DNA of 64,000 bases, taken from contig CBFFRQ010000068.1 in NCBI GenBank assembly GCA_965644315.1, forward strand, positions 1,178,001 to 1,242,000. The letters run 5' to 3'. The position numbers and the translations under genes were made by a program. Shown piece after piece: positions 1-11,428 of this stretch. This DNA is from Caecitellus pseudoparvulus (Eukaryota > Bigyra: Bicosoecida). Positions within the stretch are counted from its first letter, which is position 1, and each line of letters opens with the position of its first letter. The notes beneath the pieces were generated by a model. That model saw nothing but the letters and a program-made list of their open reading frames with translations, made no database searches and had not been told where the DNA came from.

Positions 1-925
1 GCGGCAAGCTTTCGGGCAGTTTCGTTCGTGCTACTGCTTTGCTGCAGCATGAGCTCCATCACATCATCAATGTTGGGCGTGATTGCACTCAGCGCATGCT
101 CCGTCAGTTCCAAGAACGAATTCAGCGCCACTGGCAGGAGCTTGGAGTGCCCTTCACGGACAAGGAACCCTAAGGCTTGAAGGTAGTCTGGCATCTTTGC
201 GGTCAAGGCACCCGGCATGACGCAAATCAAGTTACACAGTGCATATCCGGCATGCGAAGCATGTGTCGGAGACGAGCCCTGCATGTACTGCAACGCCACG
301 TTCACTAGGTGTGACAGCGGGGCCTCTGCTGTGCTATTGGCTTCCTTAAGGTCCATAGGGCAGTCCTTGGCCAGCAGCATAAACAGGCGCAGTCCGCCTT
401 CAGCGGCGACAGCCTGCTGAGAGCCCACCGCTGCCAGCACTTGCTGCAGGAGCTGCGGCCAAGCCGACAAGCCACTTTCCCGCACGATGGTGGAGCACAC
501 ATTGCATACGGTGCGCCGGACGCCGGCATCGGCGTCAATCAAGGACGGCAGCAGCAGCTGCTGCACGACAAGGCGATCCCCTTGAGGCAGCTTCGTGTAG
601 TAGCGTTCCACCCAGGACTTGAGGCTCAGGCCACCGAGCTGCCGGATGTCAGATCCGCCCCCCGCACTCGGTGAGAGGATGTAAGCCAAGTATTTTGGAA
701 AGTCCGCGTGCTGCTCCAGGCGGCGCAGCTCCTGCGAAGGCCGCCAGAGTACCTGTGCACGAGCCAGGTGCTAAGCACCCCGCGAACAGCACGGGAACTT
801 ACATCCAGGGCCTTTTGCTGCACGCCTGGACGCCCAGACGAAGCTAGTGCAAGAAATTCACACACTTGCCGCAGGGTTGCTGCGTCGGGAGACCAAGCGG
901 CCCCCGTTCCACCCTGTGCCGCCAT
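1..925 (-). CDS. TNPO1: Transportin-1-like importin beta (partial, N-terminal 284 residues)
   Basis: Nuclear import receptor of the karyopherin-beta2 family, which carries PY-NLS cargo through the nuclear pore under Ran-GTP control. Exons: 925-803, intron 802-732 (71 bp, GTAAGT..CAG), then 731 to beyond position 1. Both sides of the junction are in phase 0. The start ATG at 925-923 gives MAAQGG, and an N-terminal helix (LRQVCEFLALA) follows. After the junction comes LEQHADFPKYLAYIL, matching the transportin pattern of an LEQ..QFPDF..YL importin-N repeat. Then come HEAT-type helices, with SGL-like LGGLSLKSWV, GVRRTVCNVCSTIV, LSAWPQLLQQVL and DDVMELMLQ in the order seen in transportin. The C-terminal two thirds lie outside the window. 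The gene is head-to-head with HRD1 across 280 bp. Family assignment comes from memory of the transportin N-terminus. Importin-beta family membership is firm, and transportin is the best subtype. Confidence 0.8.
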
Positions 926-1205
926 GGTGGTGTACGCAGACGTTGCTGCGGAAATTGGTTCAACTTCCTGCTTGCCGAGGCTCTGAGCACCGCAGAGGGG
1001 CGTCAAGAAGGCAAAGTCACAGGTTATCGTTACCCTTTGACATGGGTGCACCAACTGCGCTGAAGATGCAGCGTCAAGATATGTTTGATCGGTGAGGATT
1101 GGTGCTTTGGCAATCACAGGTGCTTGCCAAACATGAACCACCCGAACTGAGTGCTGCTGGCGCAGGGCATGAGGTTGGCTGTTCTGCTCACGAAAAGGAC
1201 CCAGC
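926..1205. promoter_or_regulatory. Divergent intergenic promoter region, transportin / HRD1
   Basis: A 280 bp gap between two start codons pointing away from each other, so it must hold the 5' UTRs and promoters of both genes. No TATA box or other clear motif was recognised. This is inferred from gene arrangement only. Confidence 0.4.
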
Positions 1206-3951
1206 ATGCAAGTTGATCCCGCTCCTGGCCAGGCCGCTGGCCCAGGAGCTGAAGGCCCGGCCCCCGTGCCTAATGTCGGTCATCCGAGGAAGTGGAGCTT
1301 GTGCAGCTGGCTCTGCTGTCACTGCTGTGGCACGTGCACAGACCTTAGGTGGGCCGTCTACTCCTTCTTGAGCACGCTGCTTGCTGCAGCAGTACTACAC
1401 CACGCTTTCGTGACTCGAGAGCAGTTTTACCCGGCCGTGGTGTACCTGATTTCCAGCAAAGTTAGCGTGGCAGTGAGTGCCGCGTGGCAGGCAAGCCACA
1501 AGCAACGCCTTCACGACTGATTGCCGCAACCCCAGGTGCTGTGCAACTTTGGGATTATGGTGCTTACCAACCTCGCGTATGTCGTCACTGCCACGTTCCT
1601 TGGCGAGCTGTACCCTCTGGAAGTTGAGGTTCGTATCCTGGCGTTTCAGTGCACCACGCCAGAGCAGCCTTGGCAAGCCCCTTCCCCCCCGGCCTCCGCA
1701 GCGAATGTACGACAGCCTGCGTTTCGCAATCCTCGAGATTTGCTTGGCTCTGACGATTTTCCGGGAGGAGTTGTCGCCCCGGGTCATCGCTCTCTTCGTT
1801 GGCCTGCTGGTCTTCAAAGCGTTTCATGTGCTGGTGGATGCACGCATGGAAAACGTAAGAGCCGCGCCCCGTGGGAGATGTGGCTGGCCGCCCCTGTCTC
1901 TAGGGTCCAAGAATCAAGTAAACCTCCATCTCTATTTGCAGATTGAACGCCATGCACAGCAAGTGCAGCTGGAAGAGCAGCCTGAATCACAGGACTCCCG
2001 ACACTCGACTGTGGGCCATGGCTTCTTCCTCGCTCTGGCTTCCAGCATGGTCATGATTGACTGCATCACGCTGGGGGTCTTCATGTACACCATTTCAGGG
2101 ACAGGGCCCACTGTCCTCGTGCTCTTCGCGTTCGAGACTTGCGCCCTGCTCCTCACCCTCCTCTTGACGCTCTACCGCTACTCGCTCTTCTGCATCGGGA
2201 CTCGCGTGGAAGCAGCTACAGGCAGCGACTGGCACAACAAGAACCTCTACCTCATGTACGGCAAGCTGTTCATCAACACCACAAAGCTTGCAACCCTCAT
2301 GGTGTATTTCGTGGCGCTGTTGACCTTCTACGGAATGCCATTCTTGATGATTCGGGATCTGTGGAGAGCCTTCGACGCTGTCAACCGGGAGGCGAAGAAC
2401 CTCATTGCCACGTGGCGCATGCGCCGCGAGGTTGCCCAGCGCTTCTTTCGCCCCACACAAGCCGAAGTGGACGACGTAGGAGCCCTGGATCCCATCTACC
2501 ACACGCCCTTGTCGCCCGAAACTTCCTTGAAGTTGCCCTGTGGGCACATTTTGAACGAGGCTGGGCTCATGTCGTGGTGGGAACGACAGCAAAACTGCCC
2601 TGTGTGTCGATACAACATCATGCAAGCAGACCCGCCAGAGTACATCCGGGAACGCCGGGCGCGCCAGCGTGCAGCAGGTGAAGGGGACGCGGAATCGACC
2701 GCTCAACGGCTGGCACGCCTGGAGCGGCAGCGTGCTAGGGCCCAACGCAGGGCTGCCGCAACGGCAGCTGCTGGGGAGGACACAGGAGACCTGCCGCCAG
2801 CCGGAGCAGCGGCTGCGCCAACCCCTGCGCCTGCCGCAGCAACTCCCACCCGGCAGGCTGACCAGGAGGAGGCCCCTGCGCCGAGCACTGAGCACGTGGC
2901 TTCCCTTGCTTCAGCCTCTCGCGCTGCTGATGCTGTGTCCAGCCAGCCCCCCGCTCAGGACCAGCTGCCTAGCCAAGCCACCGTCGCCGTGTCGGACGAC
3001 TTGCCAGGCGACGGGCCAACATTGCGCCGTTCTCGATCTGCACCATCTGAGCGCAAACGCAAGAAGAAGAGCAAGAAGCACAAGCAGAAGCACAAGCGCA
3101 AGCATAGAGGCAGCTCATCCAGCTCAGATGACATAGATAGCATGCATGGAGTGTTTTGGAATGCTGCACCGGCCGGTTACGGCATGTGGGCTGGCTCCCC
3201 GATGCAGGCATCCCCTTTCACTGGGCCGCACGTCGGCATGCAGTACGGTATGCAGGCGTACTACCCCACGCCGTATGGACACCCACATCACGTGCACATG
3301 GGGCAAGGTGAGCCGTCGCCCCAGCCTCCTGCTGGGGTCACGAATCAGCCCTCGTGGACCGGCCCCTCGCCAGTCGGCGTCGGCTCTCCTGTGGCGTTGC
3401 CTGCCTCTATGGCCAGTGCTGCGCTTCCCGCACCCCCGCCGCCTCCTCACCTCGCGCATGCAGCGAGTGCTTTTTCTGCTGGAACTCCTGGAACATCGCT
3501 CGGAGACGAGGCCCGCAGGCGCAAACTGGAAACTTATAGTCAGCTTATGCAGGTGTACCGCGAGCTGCTCGCAGAGGAGGGCGTGTCCGCGCCCCCCGTC
3601 TCCCAGCCACTATCCACAGGTGCAAAGGAGCAGCAGGAGCTACCAGGTTCACCGGCCCCTGCAGCGCCCCAGCCTCAGCAAGGTTTTGACAGGCCGCTTC
3701 CTTTGGCTGACCCCAGTCCCCCTCGACCGCAGCCGACGACTGCATCCCCTGCCACTTCAATCCCACAGCCGCACGGAGCTGGAGGCCAGCAAGTACCACC
3801 CCCCACAACTGAGGAGAGGAGGGCCTCGCCGATTCAGGAAGGAGACATTGCACCTCTACTGCAGGGGCTGGCCAGAGCGAGAGCCGAGCGGCAGGCAATG
3901 CGACTGGGAGCGGAGCGCACATCACCCACGCCAACTGAAAGTGATGATTGA
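1206..3951 (+). CDS. HRD1: HRD1/synoviolin-like ER membrane E3 ligase with degenerate RING
   Basis: Homologue of the ER-associated degradation ligase HRD1/SYVN1, which retrotranslocates and ubiquitinates misfolded ER proteins. Exons: 1206-1472, 1536-1628, 1702-1854, 1942-3951, giving 840 residues. Introns are 63, 73 and 87 bp and all junctions are phase 0. The N-terminal half has about six membrane segments and HRD1 landmarks: REQFYPAVVYL, EICLALTIFREELSPR, NKNLYLMYGKLF and IRDLWRAFDA. The RING region (residues about 350-400) aligns with HRD1 through LPCGH and ERQQNCPVCR. However, the first Cys pair is replaced by DPIYH, and the third ligand pair is Asn and Gly. Zinc site 1 is therefore gone while site 2 (C-x-H, C-x2-C) stays. 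The C-terminal 400 residues are Pro/Ala/Gln-rich, with a Lys/Arg-rich stretch before Ser-rich SSSSSDD. The ATG at 1206 is the least certain part. SEL1L/HRD3 lies in the same window. Confidence 0.82.
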
Positions 3952-4055
3952 CCACTCAAATGCATTTCTATCTATTGATGCTACATTTACGAGTCTTCAA
4001 GCTCGTGCTGGAGCTTGGGCTGGGCGGCAGGGTGGACGTTTCACGCGCGTTTCGT

Positions 4056-5010
4056 ATGGCAGCAGCCAAGTGCCTGCAGGCTGACCGTGCGCTACGCACA
4101 AGCCTGTCGCAGCTCCACTTGCTCGGTCAAACATGGACCTCTGCTATGGGTGTCGGGGCTGCGTTCTTGGTGGAGTCAGCCAACGCAGCATCCAGAACAA
4201 CGTGTGTCCGCTGTGCTCTGGCTTTCTTGGTCTGCGGACGATACAACTCCTCCATGCCGGTCGCAGGTACACGGAAACCAAGCCGGAAACGGGGGATCCG
4301 AGAAAGCAAGCGGCAGTTCTTTCCACTGTGCGTGCCTCTCTACCCTGATGGAACCCCACGTGAGAATGACTGTACAGCCTGCCCGTGCACTCTGCAGCTA
4401 AAACTGGAGGCTCTTGAAGGCCTGAACAGCGTGGAAGCACTCCTATCCGCACTAGAGGAGTTGCTTGCTCAAGGCAGGGCATGGATGAGGATGTGTGCGC
4501 AAATTATTTCCCACTGTGCCTGTCAGCCCCAGACTGCCTCGTTGACCGCAACCAGAGCAAGCATTCGAGCTGGTGAGGCAACAGCGTGCATCAGATTGCC
4601 AGCTGAGGTCACGTTGAGCATTGATGAGGCATTCTTTCTCTCTGTCTGCAGATGAAGTTTGTGGAGAGATGCTGGTTGCACTCGAGCGGCAGCTAGCACT
4701 GTGCCGCACAGCTGCAGTGGATGCTGTGGCGGTCGTGCCGAATGCTGTGGTAGAAGTGGCTAGCGGATCTGACCAGCAAGTCCGGCAAGACGCGCTGACC
4801 CTCGGCCTTGTCTGTGCTGATCGAAGTCAATTGGCAGTGGAGTGCTGGGAAGCACATCCATACTTGGACTCAGACGCGTGGGAGGCATGGATTGACGACT
4901 TGGAGCAGCTTGGAACAGTGTGTGGCGTTGGGCCAGCGTGCCACTTGCCGGACGACTGGAGCCTGCCGCAAGCACTTCCGAACACCCTACCGACTCTTGT
5001 TGGCCCTTGA
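4056..5010 (+). CDS. Hypothetical protein, gene model uncertain
   Basis: Not recognised. A plausible model has exon 1 from the ATG at 4056 to 4572 and exon 2 from 4652 to 5010. The intron is 4573-4651 (GTGAGG..TCTGCAG, 79 bp) and the phase agrees (1 then 2). This gives about 291 residues. Exon 2 is the more protein-like part: helical ALERQLALCRTAA, then acidic and Trp-containing DAWEAWIDDLEQL. The stretch around 4190-4390 is basic, Cys-rich and irregular, and may hold a further unrecognised intron; a good acceptor (CTCTGCAG) ends at 4399. No domain, signal peptide or membrane segment stands out. The gene follows HRD1 by about 100 bp on the same strand and converges on the ABCA transporter 41 bp downstream. 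It could be one gene with three exons. Confidence 0.35.
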
Positions 5011-5051
5011 CGCCTGTCGAGACCCCCACCATTGCCCCGAATCCCCGGCCA

Positions 5052-8000
5052 CTACAGAATCCTCGCAATGCTCGACACTGCACGCCGGCTGCCTGGCTCG
5101 GGCGAACCGCCCGCCTCTGAGGCCTCCATCGACTCTTGCAGCTTTGCGAAGGATAAGAATACCTGCTCCATGCTGGTTTGTGACACAGCATAGTCAGAGA
5201 GGCCTGCGGCTTGCCTTTCTTCCTCCATGAGACGGAAAAGTGGGCCAAGCCTTGGCTTACTCTCCTCGCTCTCGGCTGCACGCATTCCGGCTTCGCCCCT
5301 CGTGTGCCACAAGGCCAAAACCGCGTGCAACCCGCTGCGCTCCTTCACTTCTACATCCGGGCACACCCGTTGTATGCTGGCTACCAAAGACTGCACCCTG
5401 TCGTCCAACGAGGGGTGATGTGCTGCCCCCCCGCTAGCTGCCGTGTACTCGTCTTCAGCGAACTGCACTTCGACGGTGTAGCCTTTACCGTACTTGCTCT
5501 TCAAGTGCTGGTTATCTCCTATGCAGGCAAGCTGGCCCTTCACCATGATGCCGATAGAATCAGACAGCGCATCAGCTTCTTCCATGACATGTGTGCTGCA
5601 GATGGTTACTCGGCCGGCCCTGGCACCGCGCACAACCTCCCACATGGCCCGTCGCGCTTGTGGGTCCATTCCCGAGCTAGCCTCATCAAGCGTCACGACT
5701 CTAGGCCGACCCAGGTACGCTACCGCAAGGGAAAGCTTGCGCTTGTTGCCACCTGAGAGCGCTTTCACTTTCTTCTTCGCATGTGACTTCAAGCCCACTG
5801 CTCGAATGGCGCCTGCAACTAGTGCAGGTATTCTGTCGTCGGGAACCCCTTTCACATGACAGTAGAAGGTCAAGACTTCTTCCGCTGTAAGGACTTCAAA
5901 CACTGCGTTGTGCTGGGGGCAATAGCCTTGAATGGCTTGCGCTTGCGCTCGAGTGCCAACGGAGTGAGAAACTGGCACTGAGCCTGCCACCTGCGCACCA
6001 AACATGACAGCAGCACCCTCTGTCGATGGACACGTCCCGGTGAGGATCTGCATCAAGGACGTCTTTCCGGCGCCATTGTGGCCCAGCAAGCCGAAGACAG
6101 CCCCGCGTCTGAGGGCCACAGTCACCCCGTCCACAGCCACAGTACTTGAAATGAGGTCGGCGTTCTCCATGCAGCTTCCAGTGTGGTAGACTTTCCTGAT
6201 GTCAAACACCACTAAATCACCAGCTTCCACCCCTCTCTCGTGCACTCGAGCTGCCTCCGCCGAGACATCGTCATCGCCCACAACTCGCCCAGACAGCGGC
6301 CTGCTCGGCGATGGAATCTGGGGGCTGGACGATGCACTGGCGACCCATGCGTCAAAGTAGCCATCCCAAAACAGTATGAGGGCGTACCAAAACGGAACAG
6401 CGGCTGCCATGGCCACAAGCGGACCTAGCGCAAGGTCCCACTGAAAAGGCGATGGCAACGAGCAAGGCTCACCCTCTGGAACCGCCGCGCAGGCTGTGCC
6501 AAGCGCTATCACAGTCTGGCCGAAGCCAAAGAGAAAAGCTGCAGGAGGGAGCAGAGCCATGCCACAGTAGCGAATTATCTGGCTTGCTCCTGCCAACCCG
6601 GGGCTGCTGTCCGACATAGTTGTTGCGACGATGGACAAGGCAAAGTTGACGGCCCAGACAAGAATGGAGCCAGTCAGGAGCAGCATCGTCGTCCACGTCT
6701 GCGCAGTTGTGTCTTTGCTGAAGAAGAACGAGGCAAAGTAAGATGGGCCTGGCAGGGACACTCCCAGCAGGACGACCAGAGGGACAAACGCTGCCAGCGT
6801 GCCCGTGGGAACTGCCCCAATCGACGAAGCAATGGCCATAACGGCTGTTGCTCCAGCTGCCGGGATGAGGAACATGGAGAAGTCAAAGACCCAGTTTGCA
6901 GCCCAGTACGTTGGCACCCGCATCCCCATGATGCTCAGCATGGCTCGAATGCTGTTCGACTTGACCTTGACCACTGTCCCGACATACACCGCGCAGAGCG
7001 AGGCCAGCCCCATGGCCATGTACATGCCCATAAGGTTACCACTTAGCACGGTGCCAAGAGTCTCCGCGTCAGCGTCACTGCCAACTGCCGGCATAGGCTG
7101 ATACTGCATGGAAAGCGCGAGAGAGCGATTCCGCCCCCTGGACACCAAAGCCGAGTTGATCAATGCGGTGTCCACCGCTGAGAGTATGCTTGGCAAGCCC
7201 GCCGGCAAACTTGTGTTGTACAAAATGCCAAGGCTGGGGTTGGAGGACTCAGCCCCACCAGAAGAAGTCAAGTTCACAGCCTGGGCAACGACAGCCCCCA
7301 CCACGTAGCGCGAGTCCAGGAGGCGACGCAGGAACCACGTGTACGGTGTGGTCGCAGAGAACACCCCAGCTGTCGGGTCAGACGTCGACGCTGGGGGGGG
7401 CTCGTACTGCACAGAGACAGAGGCTGGAAGGCTTTGGTTGACGCCAGCCAGCGTGCCGTTGAGCCATGCCTGCAAGGCTGCCGATCCCGGGCCAGCCCCA
7501 GAAATCGTCGCGCCAGAGGCAGCAACACTTACTGCTGTTGACAGCAGAAACTGGTTCGCACCATCACCAGCACCTTGTCGAACATTTACAAGAGTTGCGT
7601 CCATTGACTCTGGCTTGGGTTGCTCGTTGATGTCTTGCATGGTCGCAAAGGCCAGGGAGATGGCTGTAAAAAGGACTGGCATGAACACCTGCACCCAGAT
7701 CAGTGAGGGTGTGCGGCGCATAGTGAGCAAGCGCTGTCGGTATAGAGCTGTCATCTGCTTCCAGTCTGATGCATGAAGACGCATACTTGTACCAGAAGAG
7801 CGAAGCTGCTGGGCGTGCCCTGCTTCGATATCCAGAGACTGCGACCTGCCATCTGCTACCTCTTCATCCAGGGGCAAGGGGAATGTGGCTGGCCGGACAT
7901 GCAGCGATTCACCAGCAGCGTCGGCCTGCTCGCCTGTCCCGTGCTCAGCAGTTGTGGCTGCCTCCATCTCCTCCGCCTCGGCCATGCGTAAGAACACCTG

Positions 8001-11000
8001 CTCCAGGGAAGTCAAGCTCAACCCAACGTCAGCTACGCCAAAGTTGGCCTTCTCTTCCTCCAGTTCGGAGAACATTGCTCCAAAGGCTGGCTTGGCATGC
8101 AGGGGCAGCACAAATCCAGCCAGGGCCCGGGTCGTGTCAGGCGGCAGCGAGGCCAACGTTGACGAAGCAGCGACATCATCATCACGCTCACGTGACAGCG
8201 CAAGGACGCTGGAGAGGCTTGCCTCAGGGATGTACCGAAGCACCAGGTCTTTCACAGCTTGGACTTGCTCGGCGGCAGCGCTTGATGGTGCAGACGCCGT
8301 CACAGTCGTAGTCAGGGTGTATCCCACCCCAAACTGCTGCTTCAAAAAGAGCGGACTACCAAGCGCTTTCAGCCGCCCTTTCGACATGAACACAATGCGA
8401 GACCCCAATCGCTCTGCTTCTTCCATGTGATGGGTTGAGAGCACTATGACAGAGTGCTGCTTGTACCTTTGGATGAGGCCCCAGATGGCGCGCCTACTGA
8501 CTGCATCCACGCCTGACGTAGGCTCGTCCAAAAAGACGATGCGAGGCTGCCCCACAAAAGCAAGCACGACACAGAGCTTGCGTTTCATGCCGCCAGATAG
8601 TTCGGTAGCCAGGGAGTCCACTTTGCCCTCCAGGCCCACCTCAGCCAACAGGTCCCTTGCCCGCTGCTTGGCCGCAGCCTCAGGGATGCCCTTGATGCCG
8701 GCAAACAACACACAATGCTCCATGACTGTCAGTTGCTCAATGAGTGCGTCGTGTTGCGGGCAGAGGCCGATGAGCTCCCGTACTCCGTCAACATTATTCA
8801 CAACGCTGCGGCCATACATGATTGCATCGCCAGAGGTGGGCGTCAGCAGTCCGCTCAGCATGCTGAACAAGACAGTCTTCCCTGCGCCATTCTTCCCCAA
8901 AATCACACTCACTTGCCCCTCATACAGATCAAAGGAGACATCTGAGTTGGCGACTACAACTCCTTTTTCGCCTGGTCCCGGTCCGGCAACTGCTCGGTCG
9001 CCGGCGTTCTCTCCTGCTCCTGTAAAGACCTTTGACAACCCCCTCACTTGAATGACAGCTTTGCAGTGCAACTCCTGTGCCACTGGCTCAATCACTGGTG
9101 CAGCATTCGCCACCGCAGCAGCGACCCTCTCCTGGTCACCAGCCCGGTCACCAGCTCCGAACGCAGCAGCACCCAGCGCAGCGGCCAGCGACGGCTGCTG
9201 TTTCCCTGCTTCCGAACCCAGCCTAGTATCAGTGCTATCTGAGTCTTCTTCAAGCAGGGGGGTGGCGACTACGTCTGGTTTGTCTTGCCCAGGTCCCTCA
9301 GAAGCCAGTCTGGAGTTAGGAGCGTCCGCCACTGCTGATCGGCCCGTCCAGTACGCGCTTGAACAGCAAAAGAACGGGTGCTGGTGACTAGTGTTTTCGT
9401 TGGGAACTACCTTATCCAAGTACCAAGCTAAAGCCGCCATCCACACAATATCCACCACTGTGACCCACATGAGCGTCGCGATGTCCATGTTGATGGAGGT
9501 GAGGTGCCTGTCTGTGATGTTGTCCCAATGCACTCCTCCAACTTCTGTGCGCTCGGCTTCCACAAGGATCGCGTTGCCCATTGAAAAGGCTGTAGGCACT
9601 AGCACAAGGCTAGTTCCTAGAATGGCACTGTAAGGCACTGACGGCTGTATAAGGCCATAGTATGGCAAGGAGGCAATCCAGTACCCCATGAAAGCGATGA
9701 CAGAGCCGACCCGAGCCTGCAGGGGCAAGGCAGCCAGGATGAAGACAAAAACAAGCGTCGCTACCACGAAGAGGAGGTAGAACACCAAGACAATGAGGAA
9801 ATTCGAGTTGGAGAAGATCTGGGCCAGGAACATGATGGCCAGGGATGCCACAACGATGAGGCCTGACTTGGTGCCGAACAGCGCAAGCCAAGAAGCCCAG
9901 TACGCCCCAGGCTGCAGGCCTGCAGTTCGCAGCGCAGCTGTGACTTTGGCTTCTTTCTCTTGCAAAATGCTGGAGATGGAAACACGCACTTGCAGGGACA
10001 TGATCAAGGTCAGGTAGAGTGGGACGATGCTGGGCAGCACGGACGCAGCAACATTGATGTTGAACTCTGGAAATGGGAACTGCTGGATAAACATGCTGGG
10101 CCAGGGCAAGGCTGTCGCCGGCGAGCCTGCCTGAGGCTCCAAAGCTGGCATGTTTGACCCAGTGCTGGCTGAAGTGATTGGACACATGGTGGCATTGGTA
10201 AGACCGCCCACGGCAGCACATCCGACAACAAAGTCCACAGAACGCATGAGAGGCAGGAGGTAGTCATTGTACTCCCCGACGCTGCCGTCTGGTCCGTATT
10301 CTAGTTCTTTGAACGCAGCGGTGGGAGCTTTCATAAACTTGGAGGAGCGCATGCGCACACGGTACCGCACAGTCTGAGGGTGGCCCCCTAGTATGCCACG
10401 CGTGTCATCGAAGACAATGGCTGCAAGGACGTGCTTCCAGTTCTCCCCCCTTCTGTAGTAGGCTACCAGGTCTTCCTCAGACGGAAAACACGCCACGCTC
10501 ACCCTCTGCACTGCACCATACAGGTCAGCCAGAGCAGCAACCAGGGAAGCATTCACGGACGCTACAGTCGATGAAGCTGTGCCGCCCATTTCTGAGCAGG
10601 GTGCCATGAGCATGGCGGCTGTGGCGTTGTACTGCAAGGCTTGGCGAGCGCGTGCGCGCATCCAGGCTTGTTGAGCAGACAGTACCGGCTCCTCCGACCG
10701 CACCAGCTGCTCTGGAACAGTTCGGACGGGAAGAGAAAAGCGCATGGCAACCAATACTCCAAGGAGCATAATTGGAAAGCCGAACTCGCGCCACCTGTGC
10801 AGTGTACAAGTCATCCACGTCACGCGCATACAGATTTGAGTAGCGCGGAGGCCCGTGGAGCGACAGTGAAGAGCTGGACTCACATATTGCGGCGGTTCCG
10901 GAATGTGAGGGTGATGTTCTTGCGTCCTATCGCCTTGAACTGCTGCCAAAAGGATGCCTTGGGCAGTGGGGTCAGCTCGCCCTGGGCAGCACCTTGCCGC

Positions 11001-11165
11001 ACCACGCGATCTTCGGCTTCCTGCGGCACACGCTTGGGGGCGTGTTGAGAGAGCGAGCAGCAGATCGCACACAGCAGTCTAAGGGAATGCTCTCAAAGAA
11101 ATCAGGGGGTGCAGCTGGCAGCCAAGGTCGGCGGCGCCCAGCAGCTCACGCACTTGAACAGGCAT
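5052..11165 (-). CDS. Full-length ABC transporter, subfamily A
   Basis: Lipid/sterol-type exporter of the ABCA family, with two membrane halves each followed by an ATPase domain in one chain of about 1963 residues. Exons: 11165-11154, 11020-10884, 10794-5052. Introns are 133 and 89 bp, with phases 0 and 2. The middle exon carries NITLTFRNRRNM, continuing after the junction into WREFGFPIMLLGVLVAM, the first membrane helix. A large lumenal loop, a helix bundle and the first nucleotide-binding domain follow: Walker A GKNGAGKT near residue 681, signature LSGGMKRKL, Walker B IVFLDEP, then STHHMEEAE. The second half repeats this, with GHNGAGKT near 1619, LSGGNKRKL and VVTLDEA. Both ATP sites look intact, although Walker B of domain 2 is followed by Ala instead of Pro. 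The 12 bp first exon (MPVQ) is a phase-consistent guess. The rest is secure. Confidence 0.9.
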
Positions 11166-11428
11166 GGTGTGTGCGAAGGCGTGTTGGGCTCAACTGGGCA
11201 AGTGGCGAGGCAAGCTACAGAAGACATGCAGCGTGAAGAAAGAAGGTCGAGTTGGCCCTAAACGAAAATTTGCCCCGGGCAAGGTTAATGTGTGTTTTAA
11301 AATTGAGGAGGGGCTGCAATGCGTGTGAACTGCCAACTGGGGGGCGAGGCCGGCGCTGGATCTCGCCAGCCAGGGCAAATACAGTTGGCTTGCCACCTCT
11401 GCATTTAGGCGGCTCTTGGAGTGCCTGC

